From Gnetum montanum (lineage: Eukaryota; Streptophyta; Gnetopsida; Gnetales; Gnetaceae), in contig MNCI01005943.1 of NCBI GenBank assembly GCA_015680685.1, forward strand, positions 62,001 through 126,000: a DNA stretch of 64,000 nucleotides, written 5' to 3'. Shown here piece after piece: positions 22,790-34,524 of the stretch. Within the stretch, counting starts at the first letter, position 1. The number at the start of each line of letters is the position of its first letter. The position numbers were made by a program, and so were the translations under genes. The notes below the pieces were generated by a model. That model was not told where the DNA came from, did no database searches, and saw only the letters and a program-made list of their open reading frames with translations.

Positions 22790-23530
22790 TACTAAGTGTA
22801 GTATGAAGAAAGGTCATCGCCTGTCTAACTAGTACATGGAACTGTTATGCTAGTATGGTTCTGAAGACATAGGGAGCAAAGAACTCCTTGCATCCTCATG
22901 GTTCCCAAATTTTGGGGAAGGTAGGAGGTTCCCATCAACCTTACTACCTCTCTCACAATTCCCACCCACACTACACACTTGCCCCCTGTGCCCTCTTCTT
23001 CTATACTCAAGGATGAGTTTTCATTCAGTCGTGGGGGTATGATGAGAGAGGTTACTCTAGCAGTTATTTTAATTATTAGAGAAATTACTCTAGCGATTAC
23101 TCTAGCAGTTACTTTAATTATTAGAGTGGTTACTTTAGTAGTTATTCTAATTATTAGAGTGGTTACTCTAGTGGTTACTCTAATTATTAGCGAAATTACT
23201 CTAATTATTAGAGTAGTTGCTCCCAAGTCTATAAATATAGTGCCCAGGCGCACAACTGGGGATAAGTCTTTTAGTAGTCAAGTAGCAAAACTCTTGTAGT
23301 TTGTTTGAAAGTTAGAGTATTTTCCCACAGCAAGAGGTCTAAGTGTGGATGGATCTTTATTCGAGCATTGTGTACCTAAGCATACCTTTTTGTACAACAA
23401 TAAAGACGAGCTCTTTGATTCATCCTTACTTGAGATTTGTTTTCTTATGCATTTCTTTTATTTTATTTTCTTATGCATTTATTTTATTTTTTTATTTTAT
23501 GCACTTTACATTTTTGTTATTAGCACAGCA
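22790..23530 (+). mobile_element. Element H: 3' end and truncated LTR
   Basis: A short internal end with the T-rich box GATGAGTTTTCATTCAGTC and PPT GTGGGGGTA (23031-23039) leads into an LTR starting TGATGAGAG at 23040. TATAAATA lies at 23230-23237, and the R/U5 start (GGATCTTTATTCGAGCA near 23350) matches A and B. The LTR is cut at about 23530, where the duplicated peroxidase exon begins. The coding part of H is not in the window. Confidence 0.8.
23043..23222 (+). repeat. U3 tandem array of element H (TTACTCTA / ATTATTAGAG)
   Basis: Several imperfect copies of a unit with GGTTACTCTAGTAGTTA and TAATTATTAGAG fill U3 up to the conserved CCAAGTCTATAAATA core. The reading frames across it (Leu-Ile-Ile-Arg-Val-Thr repeats) are products of the repeat. 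Other families carry GATATC or TCGATG arrays here. Confidence 0.85.
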
Positions 23531-23709
23531 ATTCAAAGGCTTGTTGCACTCAGACCAGCAGCTCTACCACCATGGCTCTGCCGATTCCACTATGAAATTG
23601 TACAGCGCCAACACTTTGTCTCTGCCATGATCAGCATGGGCAACATCAGTCCTCTTACCGGCACCAAAGGAGAAATCCACAGCAACTACAGAAAAGTCAA
23701 CCAAACATT
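23531..23709 (+). pseudogene. Duplicated fragment of peroxidase exon 4
   Basis: It starts at ATTCAAAGGC, equal to 17881 in the gene, and follows exon 4 to past its stop. Compared with the gene it lacks about 19 bases in the middle (around 23603), the last Cys codon TGC is TAC, and the stop codon is lost. No upstream exons accompany it: the LTR of H abuts its left edge. It is a non-functional copy made together with the 3' flank. Confidence 0.92.
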
Positions 23710-25153
23710 TTGTTTTGCTTCTACCATTCTTGATTTTCGTTTTAGATTGTGGCCCAAACAAAGTTAATTGAAAAAATAAAGAGTTGTTATGTGGTCTTTC
23801 TTTCTCTGTTGCTTATTTGCAATGAATTCAATAAGCTCTTTACTGCAGGTCGGAGGTACAAGTTTTTTATTCGGTAATTTTATTTTATTTTATTTTTTAA
23901 AGGCTTGCCAGGTCGTTAAGCACATGTCTCTCTTTATAAGCCCATATAGATCGGTAGAACTCATCTACATCATCGTAGTAGTGTTGTAAACGGTTTGGAA
24001 GCTCTTTTACAGCCCAGCAATCTGTCTTTTCTACAGCGGTTCTTATAAGGACATCTATGGGGTTCATCTACGTAAATGATTAATAGATTTTTTTTCTTTC
24101 ATGTGGAGGAAGTACATGGTAACAAGGAATATTGGGATTGTTAGAATTATTAATAGCTCAACTTTAGCAGCTCCAGTGACAAACCATTTTAAAAATAGAG
24201 AGCTCTAAATTGCACAAGTTTATGAAGCACAAAAAAGTGTACGTGGTAATGAAGCTTAAAATAGCTGGTCTTTTGGCAGTATTTAAATGAAAAATCATTT
24301 ACATGTTTTTTAAAAGTACAAGTTTGTAAGATCAAAGAAATCATTTAAATTTTTTTTTAAAAGCACAAGTTTGTGAGCTCATTCTTTTTGGTGATGTGGT
24401 CATCAAGCTTTATTAAAGAAAATCTATATAGAGCTTTCTTTCACATGTAAAGAATAAAAGGAGCAAGGGCTTTATATGCATAGAAGGGCAACCAATTAAA
24501 AAATTTAGGCATAGGTGTCTCTTGGTAGCATCCTAGCAACACATTACTTTCCATACCATCCTTAAACCACCATAAAGAAGCCCTATTTTTTAAAAACTTT
24601 GCAAACTTAAAAAAGTTAAAAATAAGTCAAAATGCATGCTAAAAGTTTAAACGAATTAATAAGTTTGTATGGCTCATCACATCAAGTGGCTTTACACAAG
24701 TTCCATCTATCTTTTTTTTTTTAACGCTTCAGTATTTAACGCAACATCTTTTTACAAAAAGCTTAAAAGCATATAGAAATAAAAGGAAAGAAAGCTATAT
24801 TTTATTTAAAAAGGGGAGAAAAAACTCTTTGTAGAATTCTCAGCTCTTTATTCTAACTCATCATCTAAATGCAATAAAATTCATTTAGATGCAAAATAAA
24901 AATATGTGTATCTTTACTTTTTAAAAAAGAGTATGCTTCTCAAGATTGAAAAGTTATTTTTTAATAAAGTAGCAAAGCTAAACATGGAAGAAGAAAAGCT
25001 TTATATGTGTAGCTTTATGTAGGCCATAGAAAAATAAAAAAAATTAGTGATTTTCTTACTACAAGTCATCCAAATCTTCTTAGTGAAAAATGAAAGAGCA
25101 AATTATTTATTTTTAAAGCCCTTGCAAATTTTTTCTTTGTGAGGTTTGATAAG
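23710..25153 (+). other. Second copy of the peroxidase 3' flank
   Basis: Non-coding and collinear with 18074-19694, with many substitutions and small indels. The CAGGTCGGAGG and TTTATAAGCCC pieces, and the CATCTAAATGCAATAAAATT piece near 24861, match the first copy. Confidence 0.87.
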
Positions 25154-25325
25154 TGATGAGTGTTCCCTACACACAACCATACAAATCACAAGCATTAGGA
25201 TGCAACTACATCATAATTCATGGATGAAACAATATGCACATTAGTGTGCTAATATTAAGTTCATAATCATTATCTTCTTACAAGCGTTAGTGAGAATCAA
25301 GATGTATGATTTAATTTTTAGTAAG
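25154..25325 (-). repeat. Partial copy of the element G LTR
   Basis: It begins TGATGAGTGTTCC, the reversed end of an LTR, and follows the first copy to about 19885 (GAATCAAGATGTATGATTTAA). The element D LTR then takes over. Element G was therefore already in place before the segment was duplicated. Confidence 0.65.
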
Positions 25326-25931
25326 TAATGAAGTCTCAATAAGTTAGTTGCATCAACACATATACATAGACATAGCATCATCAATGCAACTTTGTTGATG
25401 CATCCTTGGATGTGTTGGCACATATGCATCAACACTGATCCTCTTGAAATCTATATAAATACACACACTAATCAAATTTAAAGCATCTTTGGTAATTCTT
25501 CTAGCAAAGCTCTTATAGTTTTCTTCCATAGGACTTAGTGAAGTTTCCCTCTAACCACCCATAGTATGGATTGCATTAGTTGCACAAAGTTTTATTCAAG
25601 TGTAAGATGTACCTAAACATAGTTACATTATGGAAATAAAATTGAGAATTTTTTTCTACATTGTAGCACTTAGATTAGCATTTAGTTTCCTTATGAGCAT
25701 CTTACTTTACATGCAATTTACTTTTCTGTACTCAAGAATATAATATTTTATTTCATTGTAACATGAGTACATCCATGTTTTGTATAATATAATAACACTT
25801 GGTAATCTCAGTAGTGAATAATTAATATACCCAGTAGTAAATACTTAGTAACCCAACGACACTAGTATAAGTTTAGGATGTATATAGAAAGTGGGAAGAG
25901 ATACTCTATGTTTAGAATAGTTAGTCATTAA
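25326..25931 (+). repeat. 5' LTR of element D, first part
   Basis: U3 has palindromic pieces such as TTGTTGATGCATCC and ATGCATCAAC near 25395-25435. A TATATAAATA lies near 25452. The R region near 25590-25640 resembles other families (TTTATTCAAGTGTAAG...CCTAAACATAG). The LTR is interrupted by element C and resumes at 34042. The left edge is approximate. Confidence 0.75.
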
Positions 25932-26832
25932 TGAATCGTGATTCATCAGGCTGCACTATTGGATCCTCGATATCATATCCATGTTATTGGGTACGCGATA
26001 TCGTAGCCCAATAACGATATCGGATACACGATATCGTGGTTCCTGTGTGGGCCTATAAATACACATGTAGGCACACAGGAAGAGTCAATTTTTTAGTCAG
26101 TTTTTAGGAGGCTAGGAAGTTGGTGTTAGAGTAGGATATTTTTGTCATTTTTCCTCTCAACTCTCTCTTCCAATGCATGCCCACAGTGTGGGGATTGTAA
26201 TTGTATGGCATTATTTATTCAAGTGTGACATACTTGGACACGCACATGACTGGAAATAAAGATCAAGATTACTTCATCATTGAAGCATTCACTTAGTTTA
26301 ATTATTTAATTGTTATTGTTATTTATAACTTTCATAGTTACTATTCCTTCACCCTAAACTCCTTAAACACGGAATGAGTACAACTTAATCACGAGCATTT
26401 AAGTGTGACTACTTGGTAACCCAGTAGCATACCTAGGATCTATGCTTAGTAATCCTAGTGGTAGTCATGCATGAGGTCCAAAATGTGTACGAATGATTAA
26501 GGAACAGATGCTCATTGCACTTAGGCTAGTTTAAATTCTCTCCCCCTATTTCCTCTTAGCATAACTCTCTCTCCCTTTTCCCCCTAGCTTAGCTAAAATA
26601 ATTTTCTATCACCTCCAGGAGTAGCATTAGTTTAGGAACACATCATACACCTCACTCTGAACTAAACCATACGTGATAAAGCAAATACTAGTCCAGGTGG
26701 GAAGACAACAAACTGTGATCAATGAGTAACTATCTAGATACCACAACTAGCCCATCTGCGGAGTTCGACCGTATCGTGCATAAAATGCTCATATTCGTAT
26801 GGTTGAGTGTAGGGGTACCTCACCACTCATCA
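25932..26832 (+). repeat. 5' LTR of element C (901 bp)
   Basis: It starts TGAATCGTGATTCATCA, a small hairpin, and ends CCACTCATCA. U3 carries GATATC palindromes (about 25965-26038). TATAAATA is at 26054-26061. The right LTR at 33141-34041 has the same length with scattered differences. Confidence 0.92.
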
Positions 26833-26833
26833 T

Positions 26834-26851
26834 TGGCATCGTTGCCAAGGA
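26834..26851 (+). promoter_or_regulatory. Primer binding site, element C
   Basis: TGGCATCGTTGCCAAGGA is a tRNA-Asp-type PBS with transition changes, one base after the LTR. Confidence 0.8.
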
Positions 26852-26967
26852 TGGTGCTAATTATTTAGATTAGTTACATCATACAAGATCATTGTAACAA
26901 AGTATTCACAATACATATTTTAGAAAAGAAATTAATCTAAATTAAGTCACACACAAATTCACACACA

Positions 26968-28950
26968 ATGTCTCTCTCACAAGACTATGATAACGCAACA
27001 ATGAGTAAGGAAATTCATTGGAGAACCAACAAATTATATGATGATGAAGTTTGGAGTACTTAATCTGATGTAGGGGTTTCCTATAAACATAAACAAAGAC
27101 AACATCATCCCAACTCACGAATGCATAACATACCTAGTGATGATGAACCCCTACTGGCCACTAAAAGCCTAACACAAATATAGGAGGCTGTTCGAACATT
27201 CCACAGGCATCGCAAGAAAAGTCGTCTACCTAGGCTTGACTTTAAAAGCTTTCTCAAATTCTTAGGAGCCTATGAATTAGATCCACAACAACATTTACAA
27301 GCCTTCTACGATGCTTATGCATGGAATAACATTGATAATGGATGGCAAAAACTTAAGCTCTTTCCTATGACACTCATTGGCCATGCAAAAGTGTGGTATA
27401 GGTCATTAAAACCAAAATCAATTCGACATTGACCAACAATGGTAGAACTCTTTAATGAAAGATATCAAAATTGTGCAAGAATGTCAGCCCTGAGGAGACA
27501 AATTCAAGAGTGACAACATGCACAACATGAACCCTTGGACATGGCCTTAGAAAGATATTATGTGTTATTAAGAAATTGCTCAGGCCATGGGTTCTCTGAG
27601 GAAAGGCTAATGTATCACATCATAGATGGGCTCCGTAATGAAATAAGGGAAACCCTAGGAAAGTATGCCCGAGGTCAACTATATGACCTATGAACCCACC
27701 AACTCCAAGAGCTTACTAAGTAGGTAGAAAAAGATTAAGGGAAGTTAGCTAAATGGGAGAATGCTGAGAAATCTCAACATGCCCAAAAATCAACAAGGGG
27801 TCATGAATATGAAGAGGAGAAATCAACTCACCTCAAGGAGGTGGAACCATCTTTACCAACACTACAATCATTGGATGAAATTAAGGCAATTATCAATAAG
27901 ATGATGTAATGGATGCATAAAAAATGTAGATAATATGTCAACATTATTGGAGGTAGAGTCATGACGAACCAAGAAGCAAGACAAAATACCCTTAGACAAT
28001 CGAAAAGAAGGGTAGAAGAGAATAAGACCTCAACTGTTAATCATACATATCAATGCAACATTTTCTTGTATGATCATCCCAAGGGTCAATGTCCAATATT
28101 GTCACACTTACAAGAGCATTAGGAAAGGGTGTTACACCCAAAGTTCATACAGAGATACTGTGTTCGATCACAGTGGCAACAATTCCAGTTATGGGGGAGG
28201 CCACCCTTGAACTGGTTACACCCTTCATACCATTTGAACCTAAGTGATTATCAAGTTCAACATCCTATTTTCCCAACTGGGTCAACATACTCTATCTCAA
28301 CATGTTATTATTATTCTCCTTAATACTATCAACCCATATCCTCCCCAACACAACCACCACCTTGGATACCTTACACTTCTCCTCAATTTTAACATTCTCA
28401 TCCTTTACCTCCTTCTACATTGCCACCAGTTGTTACCAAGGGATTTTCATCACAGCATCAACCCATGAATGTTACTTATGCTTCTACTTTCAATAGTAGT
28501 GGGAATCCTCCACAACATCATAGGCATTCCTTCTTTAGATGTGACTATAGAAAGGGACACCACAGTTTAGAAACCACTACATCCACCAACTCAGCACAAG
28601 TCCAACACTATGGTGCATCTTCCTCTTCGAACTCAATGCCTCATGTTACCTTATCATGGCCACCACTCAATAGTCCAACAACCATGTAGCCCAATGAATA
28701 TAGCCACATGGGGAGACATGTTGATCCTTGCATACCATCTTACGGTCACAAGTACCATAGTGGGTCAACTCCTTATAAATTAACCACATCTTATAACTTG
28801 CCCCACTATGTCAACTCTAATCAAGTGTGTGAACCCCAATGGGGTAAGTATGATCGAGTCCCAACATTTCCAACATGAAAGGATCCCAATTCTTCATTTA
28901 TTAATCCTAGCCATGCTCAACTATGTAGTTGTGGGGGACACCCCCCATTC
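26968..28950 (+). pseudogene. Element C gag
   Basis: The start is taken at ATGTCTCTCTCACAAG. A gag core lies at about 27190-27700: the FKSFLKFLGAYELDPQQ opening, WQKLKLFPMTL, VWYRSLKPKSI, and a GHGFSEERLMYHIIDGL segment. A short Cys/His motif (CNIFLYDHPKGQC) lies near 28050. A long Pro/Tyr/His-rich tail without a known domain follows to about 28950. Stops are frequent (about 27061, 27181, 27431, 27511, 27692). The sequence is clearly of the same kind as the gags of B, E and F but from a different family. Confidence 0.83.
28926..28942 (+). promoter_or_regulatory. Internal polypurine-tract-like site, element C
   Basis: TAGTTGTGGGGGACACC stands at the end of the gag tail, in the place where the other elements have TCATGGGGGAG. 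A T-rich stretch (28975-29090) follows, as elsewhere. Confidence 0.4.
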
Positions 28951-30144
28951 TAATAACAAATAGGATTAATAAATATTTTTCATTTTCTTTAATTTTAAAT
29001 TTTTTTTCAGTTTTTCACTTTTTAACTTATTGTTTGATCTTTTTTCCTTTTTGCCTTTTTATCTTTTTATCTTTTTATAAGTAATTTCATCTAGGAATAA
29101 AACACTCATGTGACCATTAGTTGAGGTGTTGTTCTATCCTATCAAGTCTCACATGACTAATTATTTGGACAGCAAGTCCACAACATCCACTCCCTCATTC
29201 TATTAATAAGAGGATCTACTTTGGGTACAATGATACTCTTAATATCATTGAAACTTAAAAGTAATTTTGTGCTCATTATGCCCAAAGTGAAAAATAATGA
29301 ACCAAGAGGGAATGGTTAGGATGTGACATCAAGGGGACTTGTGGATTATCTTTGGTGATGTTTGTAGGAGTTACCATGTAGCTCAGTTGTACTAAGATCC
29401 TTGTAGATCTAATGAAAAATGGGAGTAAGAGTAATCAAAAGGCACTCAACTAGAAAAAATAATGCTATTATAGGGGGTCTCACTGGAAAGACATGCATCC
29501 ATGCCTAAAGGTAGGTAGCTTCTCTAGATTAAGCATTCAAAAAAAAAAGTGTGTGCCAAAGTGGGCACAAAAAAAAACATGTGTGCTGCAAAGCAAAAAT
29601 CACTCCTCCCTTGAATGAAATGCCAAGTGATTGTATGCCTTGCTATCATGATGTTGTTATGGTTGTCCATCATGGGATGAAACAATGCGATGTCACTAAT
29701 TGGAGGAATGGACTTGTTATTGATTTTGGAGCAACAGGCGAATGACACATTAATCATGTCCTACACTCAAGATTCATTGTGCCCAAGGTCAATAACCTCA
29801 TGTCCAAACCTATGTAGTCCCTTCTATGATTCGCCTCACCTCGCTGTTTATGTAATTGTGACTTGTGACTCGGGTAGCATGGGGATCATATCTCATCGCA
29901 GTCATATCTACATGTGTGTGTTTTGTGGGATCAGTGTGGATTACATTTAACCCTTCTAGTGCCTACAGACATTTTAAGGTGTGGCTACGCAAGGGCACTA
30001 TAGGTTGGAACCTACTTTGGGGAGGATCCACTTGCATAACCCTTGTAATTTGCACTTGCAACACATCTTCATTAAGGAAAGAATTAAGGTATAACTTAAC
30101 TTTGGTAAGCAACCTTACTAATGATTGGCCTCGTGTGATTGCAG
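28951..30144 (+). other. Element C non-coding region between gag and the downstream ORF
   Basis: It holds the two conserved blocks: ATGTGACATCAAGGGGAC at about 29320-29337 and CCTACTTTGGGGAGGATCC at about 30011-30029. TCGTGTGATTGCAG directly before the ATG at 30145 resembles a splice acceptor. Other reading frames here are not conserved. Confidence 0.55.
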
Positions 30145-32930
30145 ATGGCCCCAAATCATGGACAACAAGAAGGTCCCTTTCAAGGTGCATCTCAGTAACC
30201 TAGGAGAGGTAAAGAACAAGTTCCTGCTGAACAACATGTAGAGCAAGAGGAGAAATTGTTCAGTATCCTTCAAGAAGGCCCTGCCACTGTACAATCAGGA
30301 TAGGCAGAAGGAGGAGCTACTATAGTTCCTGAATAGGGACAACACCTCATGTTACCCCCAAAATGTGTCTAGGAAATCCGTGAAAGGTCCACATCAGCTG
30401 CAATGATCCTGGAATTGAACTTTAGACCTTTCATAGAATTTTCTTTTGAGGTCATTAGGGACCACCTCAAAGGGTTCCCATTATGGCCTATCCTCTTCAA
30501 AAGTAGTGCCTAGTACTTAGGAGAAATGTACCAATTCTGGCACAATAAAGAAGAAGGTACCATAGTTGACATTTGTGGTGTGTCTATTGATTTTTCCATC
30601 AAAGACATTTCAGAAGTGTTAAACCTTCCAAACATAGGGCCAAAGGTTGCTCATCTATCCACTCACTCTAATGTTGATGCACGAAGGGTTTGGTTAGACA
30701 AGACGTATGGTAAGGAAGATAAGGCCTATGTAGAGTTGACGTTGGAAGAGAAGATATACTTTAAAATTGGAACTTATCACATCTTTTTCACAAAAGAATT
30801 AAACAGAATTTCAACATATGTATCAAGAGGAAGTGCAATATTGATGGAAAAGGTTAATGCTAACTTGCCTCATCTATATTTCATGGAAATCTTAAGGCAA
30901 TTTGAAGAACACAAGATAGGGATGTTTGTGATGCCCTTCTCTAGTCTCATCAGGAAGCTGTGCAAGCATGCTAATATTTGAGGATACACTAATGATGTCC
31001 TTAAAAGAGCCAAAAATGCTTTGTATGCCAAACTACTAAAGCCACTAGCTGCAAGGAAAAGTTCTAGTAAGATGTTGGGGCCAGAACAAGAGCAAGAACA
31101 AATAGTGGAGCCCACTATAACTCAACTTGCAAGGCCCAGCCAACCTCCAAGCATAGGGCCTAATCAACAATAAGAAGTAGCACCTCGCATGAGCCAACGA
31201 GATCAACCACCACCACTGCCATAGGATTAATAACCATTGATGAGCCATCTCAAGGCCATCGCTGAGATGGTCAGTTAGGGAAGTCATGATGATGCAAATC
31301 TCTTCCATGTCATCGAAAATACCATATGGTCCACTATCTCTATAGATAGCTCACAGGCCGAGGTGTCTATTCAGACAAGAGGAGGGGAGAATTATTGGTT
31401 GCAACAGATTTTAGAGAATGCTGCATCCTTTTAGGTGCAATTGGAGATTGGTGAAGGGGGCCACAATGGTGCTCATGTAATACTAGGATGCAGCGAGAGT
31501 CGCAAAGGTGGTCACAGACCACATCAAGAAATCTTTTAAAGTCTCTGTTGTACCACCAATAGATTTCATAGGAGCACAGAATGCTCAAACTTTGGCTGGT
31601 TTCTCAATGACTCCTACATAACATGAGGATGTGCTTGATTAATTGCTGCAAATAGGACAAGTGATGACGTCCTTGTTTGACATCCCACAGGATGTTATGG
31701 TAGCATAATCAGACCTGATCTCAACCAAAGAAAATATGGTCATGACAAAGATAACGGTTGAGCAGGTAGAAGTGGAAGTGGTAAGACTGTAAGAAAGACT
31801 TGTAACCCTACAATCCACATAGTGGGATCCCTCTCGATTCATTCTCGTAGACCAGCTGGACACCTTCAAGACTGAGAAACTCAACAAATTGTTGGTGGAA
31901 AATAAAAGGGTGGTGGAGGAAAAAGAGAAGGCCAACTGGGATGCCTCCAAGGCATAAGCACAAACTTATCCACATGCCAAGGCACTCAAGGCCTTACAAG
32001 AAGAAAATAAATAGCTTGTTGTTGATAACCGTCGGTTGAACTCTGTGGAAAAACAAAAGAACATTCTCAAAGAAAATTTTTAGCGACTGCAAGAATAGTT
32101 GATCAGGGTCAACCAGGACATGAACCATTTGGCTAAAGAAAATCGAACCCGCTCAATGGAGGTGGTACGTGCCATCCGTTAGAAGATGGCCATTGAAATA
32201 AGCGCATGGTAGAACGAGGCCAAGCAGCACAAAAAATTAAAGGAGCATTTTTGAGACCAGGTGGGAATGTACAAGAAAATCATCAAGAAGGAGATCCATA
32301 TGGCCAAGGCCCACATCAATGCTTTCAGTGCTCAACACACCGATTGGTGGGCCATATTGGATACATATGCATTTGCCCACTAGGCGGGACTTAAAAGCTA
32401 GGACCTACAAATTCAAGATATCATAAAGTACATGGAGTTGGAAAATCTATGGTATGCCAATCTAGTCATGTTGATAGCAGGGTGTCCAAGGATAGAGGTC
32501 GAGAGGTAGGTAGCTACCACCTATGTCAAGTATGAAGTAGAATTTGCAAAACACAAGAAAACATTGCAGAAGATGGAAGTCACAAATTCTGAATTGGAGA
32601 TGGTTAAAGCAAGCTACCAAGGATAAAAATATGTTGCAACAGACTTGGCTCGATGGCTTATAGATTTTCAAGAGTACAGGGACAAAGCTAGAGCCTACGA
32701 AGAGGAAAGACAGTTGTTTGTTGCTTGGTACGTTAAAGCAAACAAAATGTTTCCACAACTACCGTGCCCATGGGAGGTGCCGACTCCATCAAACATTGGA
32801 GCATCAGCATGGATAGCATAGGATCCCTTAATTGAAGAGGAAAAACTCTAGGCACTACTTCAACGTCATCAAATCCAAAACCCTAGAGCACAAGACAATG
32901 GGAAGTAACCCATGTAGGAACCACTGCCAC
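30145..32930 (+). pseudogene. Element C downstream ORF: folded N-terminal domain plus coiled coil
   Basis: The start is the ATG after a splice-acceptor-like GCAG. The N-terminal domain (about 30400-31000) includes a 151-codon open stretch at 30526-30981 with FWHNKEEGTIVDICGVSIDF, an EVLNLPNIG segment and NLPHLYFMEIL. It resembles the putative plant transposon-protein domain found in Athila-type third ORFs (from memory of the family, not searched). A Pro/Gln-rich linker follows (31075-31230). A long Lys/Glu/Leu-rich coiled-coil region (31850-32720) then ends in a Pro-rich tail near 32760. Stops and frameshifts break it. Its role is unknown; such ORFs are often called env-like. No membrane segment is visible. 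Confidence 0.7.
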
Positions 32931-33126
32931 TTGGAATCACATGAGTTTCGCAAGATCTTATAATTTTGTGATTTTGCATTTTTTTGTGTTGTGTCCCAAT
33001 TTTGTTCTATTGAGTTCTCCACTATGGCATGAATAAATTCCCTGTCAATTAATAATCCCATACCTATCCACTGTGTAATCAATGGGGCTTATTCTCATTT
33101 TGACTTGAGGATGAGTTTTCATTTAG

Positions 33127-33140
33127 TCATGGGGGTATTA
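33127..33140 (+). promoter_or_regulatory. 3' polypurine tract, element C
   Basis: TCATGGGGGTATTA precedes the right LTR, after the T-rich box GATGAGTTTTCATTTAG. Confidence 0.82.
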
Positions 33141-34041
33141 TGAATCGTGATTCATCAAGCCATGATATCAAATCCCCAATATCAGATCCATGATATTAGG
33201 TACACGATATCACAGCCTAATAATGATATCATATACACAATATCGTGGTTCCTATGTGGGCCTATAAATACACATGTAGGCACACAAGAAGAGTCAGTAT
33301 TTCAATCAGTTTTTAGAAGTCTAGGAAGTTGGTATTAAAGGAGGATCCTTTTGTCATTTTTCCTCTCAACCCTCTCTTCTAGTGCATGCTCACAATGTGG
33401 TGATTGTAATTGTACGACATCATTTATTTGAGTGTGATGTCCTTGGACACACACATAACTAGAAATAAAGATCGAGATTACTTTATCATTGCAACATTCA
33501 CTTAGTTTAATTATTTAATTCTTATTGTTATTTATTGCTTTTGTAGTTAATATCTCTTCACCCTAAACTCCTTAAACATAGAATGAGTATGAATTAATCA
33601 TGAGCATTTAAGTGTAACTACTTGGTAACCCACTAGCGTACCTAGGATCTATGCTTGGTAATCCCAGTGGTAGTCGTGCATGAGGTCCAAGATGTGTATG
33701 GATGGTTAAGGAATGGATGCTCATCGCACTTAGGCTAGTTTAGATTCTCTCTTCCTATTTCCTCTTACCATAACTCTCTCTCCCTTTTCCCCCTAGCTTA
33801 GCTAAGATTATTTTCCATTGCCTCCAGGAGTGGCATTAGTTTAGGAACACATCATACACCTCACTCTGGACTAAATCATACATGAAAAAGCATATACTAG
33901 TCCATATGGAAAGATAGTGAACTGCAATCAATGAGTAACTATTTAGATACCACAACTAGCCCATTTGTGGAGTTCAATCGGATCGTGCATAAAACGCTTG
34001 TATTCGTATGGTTGAGTGTAGGGGTACCTCGCCACTCATCA
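33141..34041 (+). repeat. 3' LTR of element C (901 bp)
   Basis: It matches 25932-26832 end to end without net length change. TATAAATA is at 33263-33270. It ends GCCACTCATCA before GTCATTAA. Confidence 0.92.
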
Positions 34042-34329
34042 GTCATTAATTAATTAAAGGCTAATATTTTAATTACTTATTCTTTTAATCCTTTTAAAGA
34101 TAAAAAATAATAAAATTATAAATAAAAATATCTTACACCTAAATCACACTTTGCCTTATAGATGGAATTAACACAAATGATGGTTGACAAAATAACAACT
34201 AGTAGCCCCATGTTTGACTATCTAGAACATAAGCTACTTAGGTAGAAGAAGTCTATAAAATTCAATTAGATTGAGCATAGATGCTTATGATTCGTATAAT
34301 TGAGCATAGAGAATACCCACTACTCATCA
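34042..34329 (+). repeat. 5' LTR of element D, second part
   Basis: It continues the LTR broken at 25931. It ends TACTCATCA at 34329, right before a PBS-like sequence. The U5 end is more diverged than in A, B, C and F. Confidence 0.75.
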
Positions 34330-34330
34330 T

Positions 34331-34348
34331 TAACATCATTGCTAGGGA
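34331..34348 (+). promoter_or_regulatory. Degenerate primer binding site, element D
   Basis: TAACATCATTGCTAGGGA aligns with the tRNA-Asp-type PBS of B with several transition changes. Confidence 0.6.
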
Positions 34349-34524
34349 TGTCTTTTGGTTGTTATGCAGTAAGTATTTAGATAGTTAGATCATATAGATG
34401 TCATTATAGAAATATAACATATCATTATTAGAAAAATAATAATATTTTATTCTAGACATGCTACAAAATAACAAATACTAATTCTTGACCTATTGATGAT
34501 CTTAACAAGCAACATGATAGGACC

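Larger units (their letters stand above)
25932..34041 (+). mobile_element. Element C: retrotransposon with gag and a long downstream ORF but no pol
   Basis: Two LTRs of equal length (901 bp) frame an internal region with PBS, gag, an internal G-rich site, a non-coding stretch, a downstream ORF and a terminal PPT. No protease, RT or integrase lies between gag (ending about 28950) and the downstream ORF (from 30145). GTCATTAA precedes the left LTR (25924-25931) and follows the right LTR (34042-34049). It sits inside the LTR of D. It would have depended on a partner's enzymes. The gene content is otherwise like that of E, so it may be a pol-deleted derivative. Confidence 0.9.

Noticed and set aside
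22825-23299. Open frames with Leu-Ile-Ile-Arg-Val-Thr repeats on both strands
   Set aside because: They come from the U3 tandem array of element H and run across its PPT, so they are not genes.
25932-26832. The C LTR as a solo LTR
   Set aside because: A second LTR of equal length with intact internal ends lies at 33141-34041, and flanking repeats match.
30526-30981. An independent host gene at the 151-codon open frame
   Set aside because: It lies between LTRs of element C, and diverged copies exist at the matching place in elements D and E, so it belongs to the retrotransposon.
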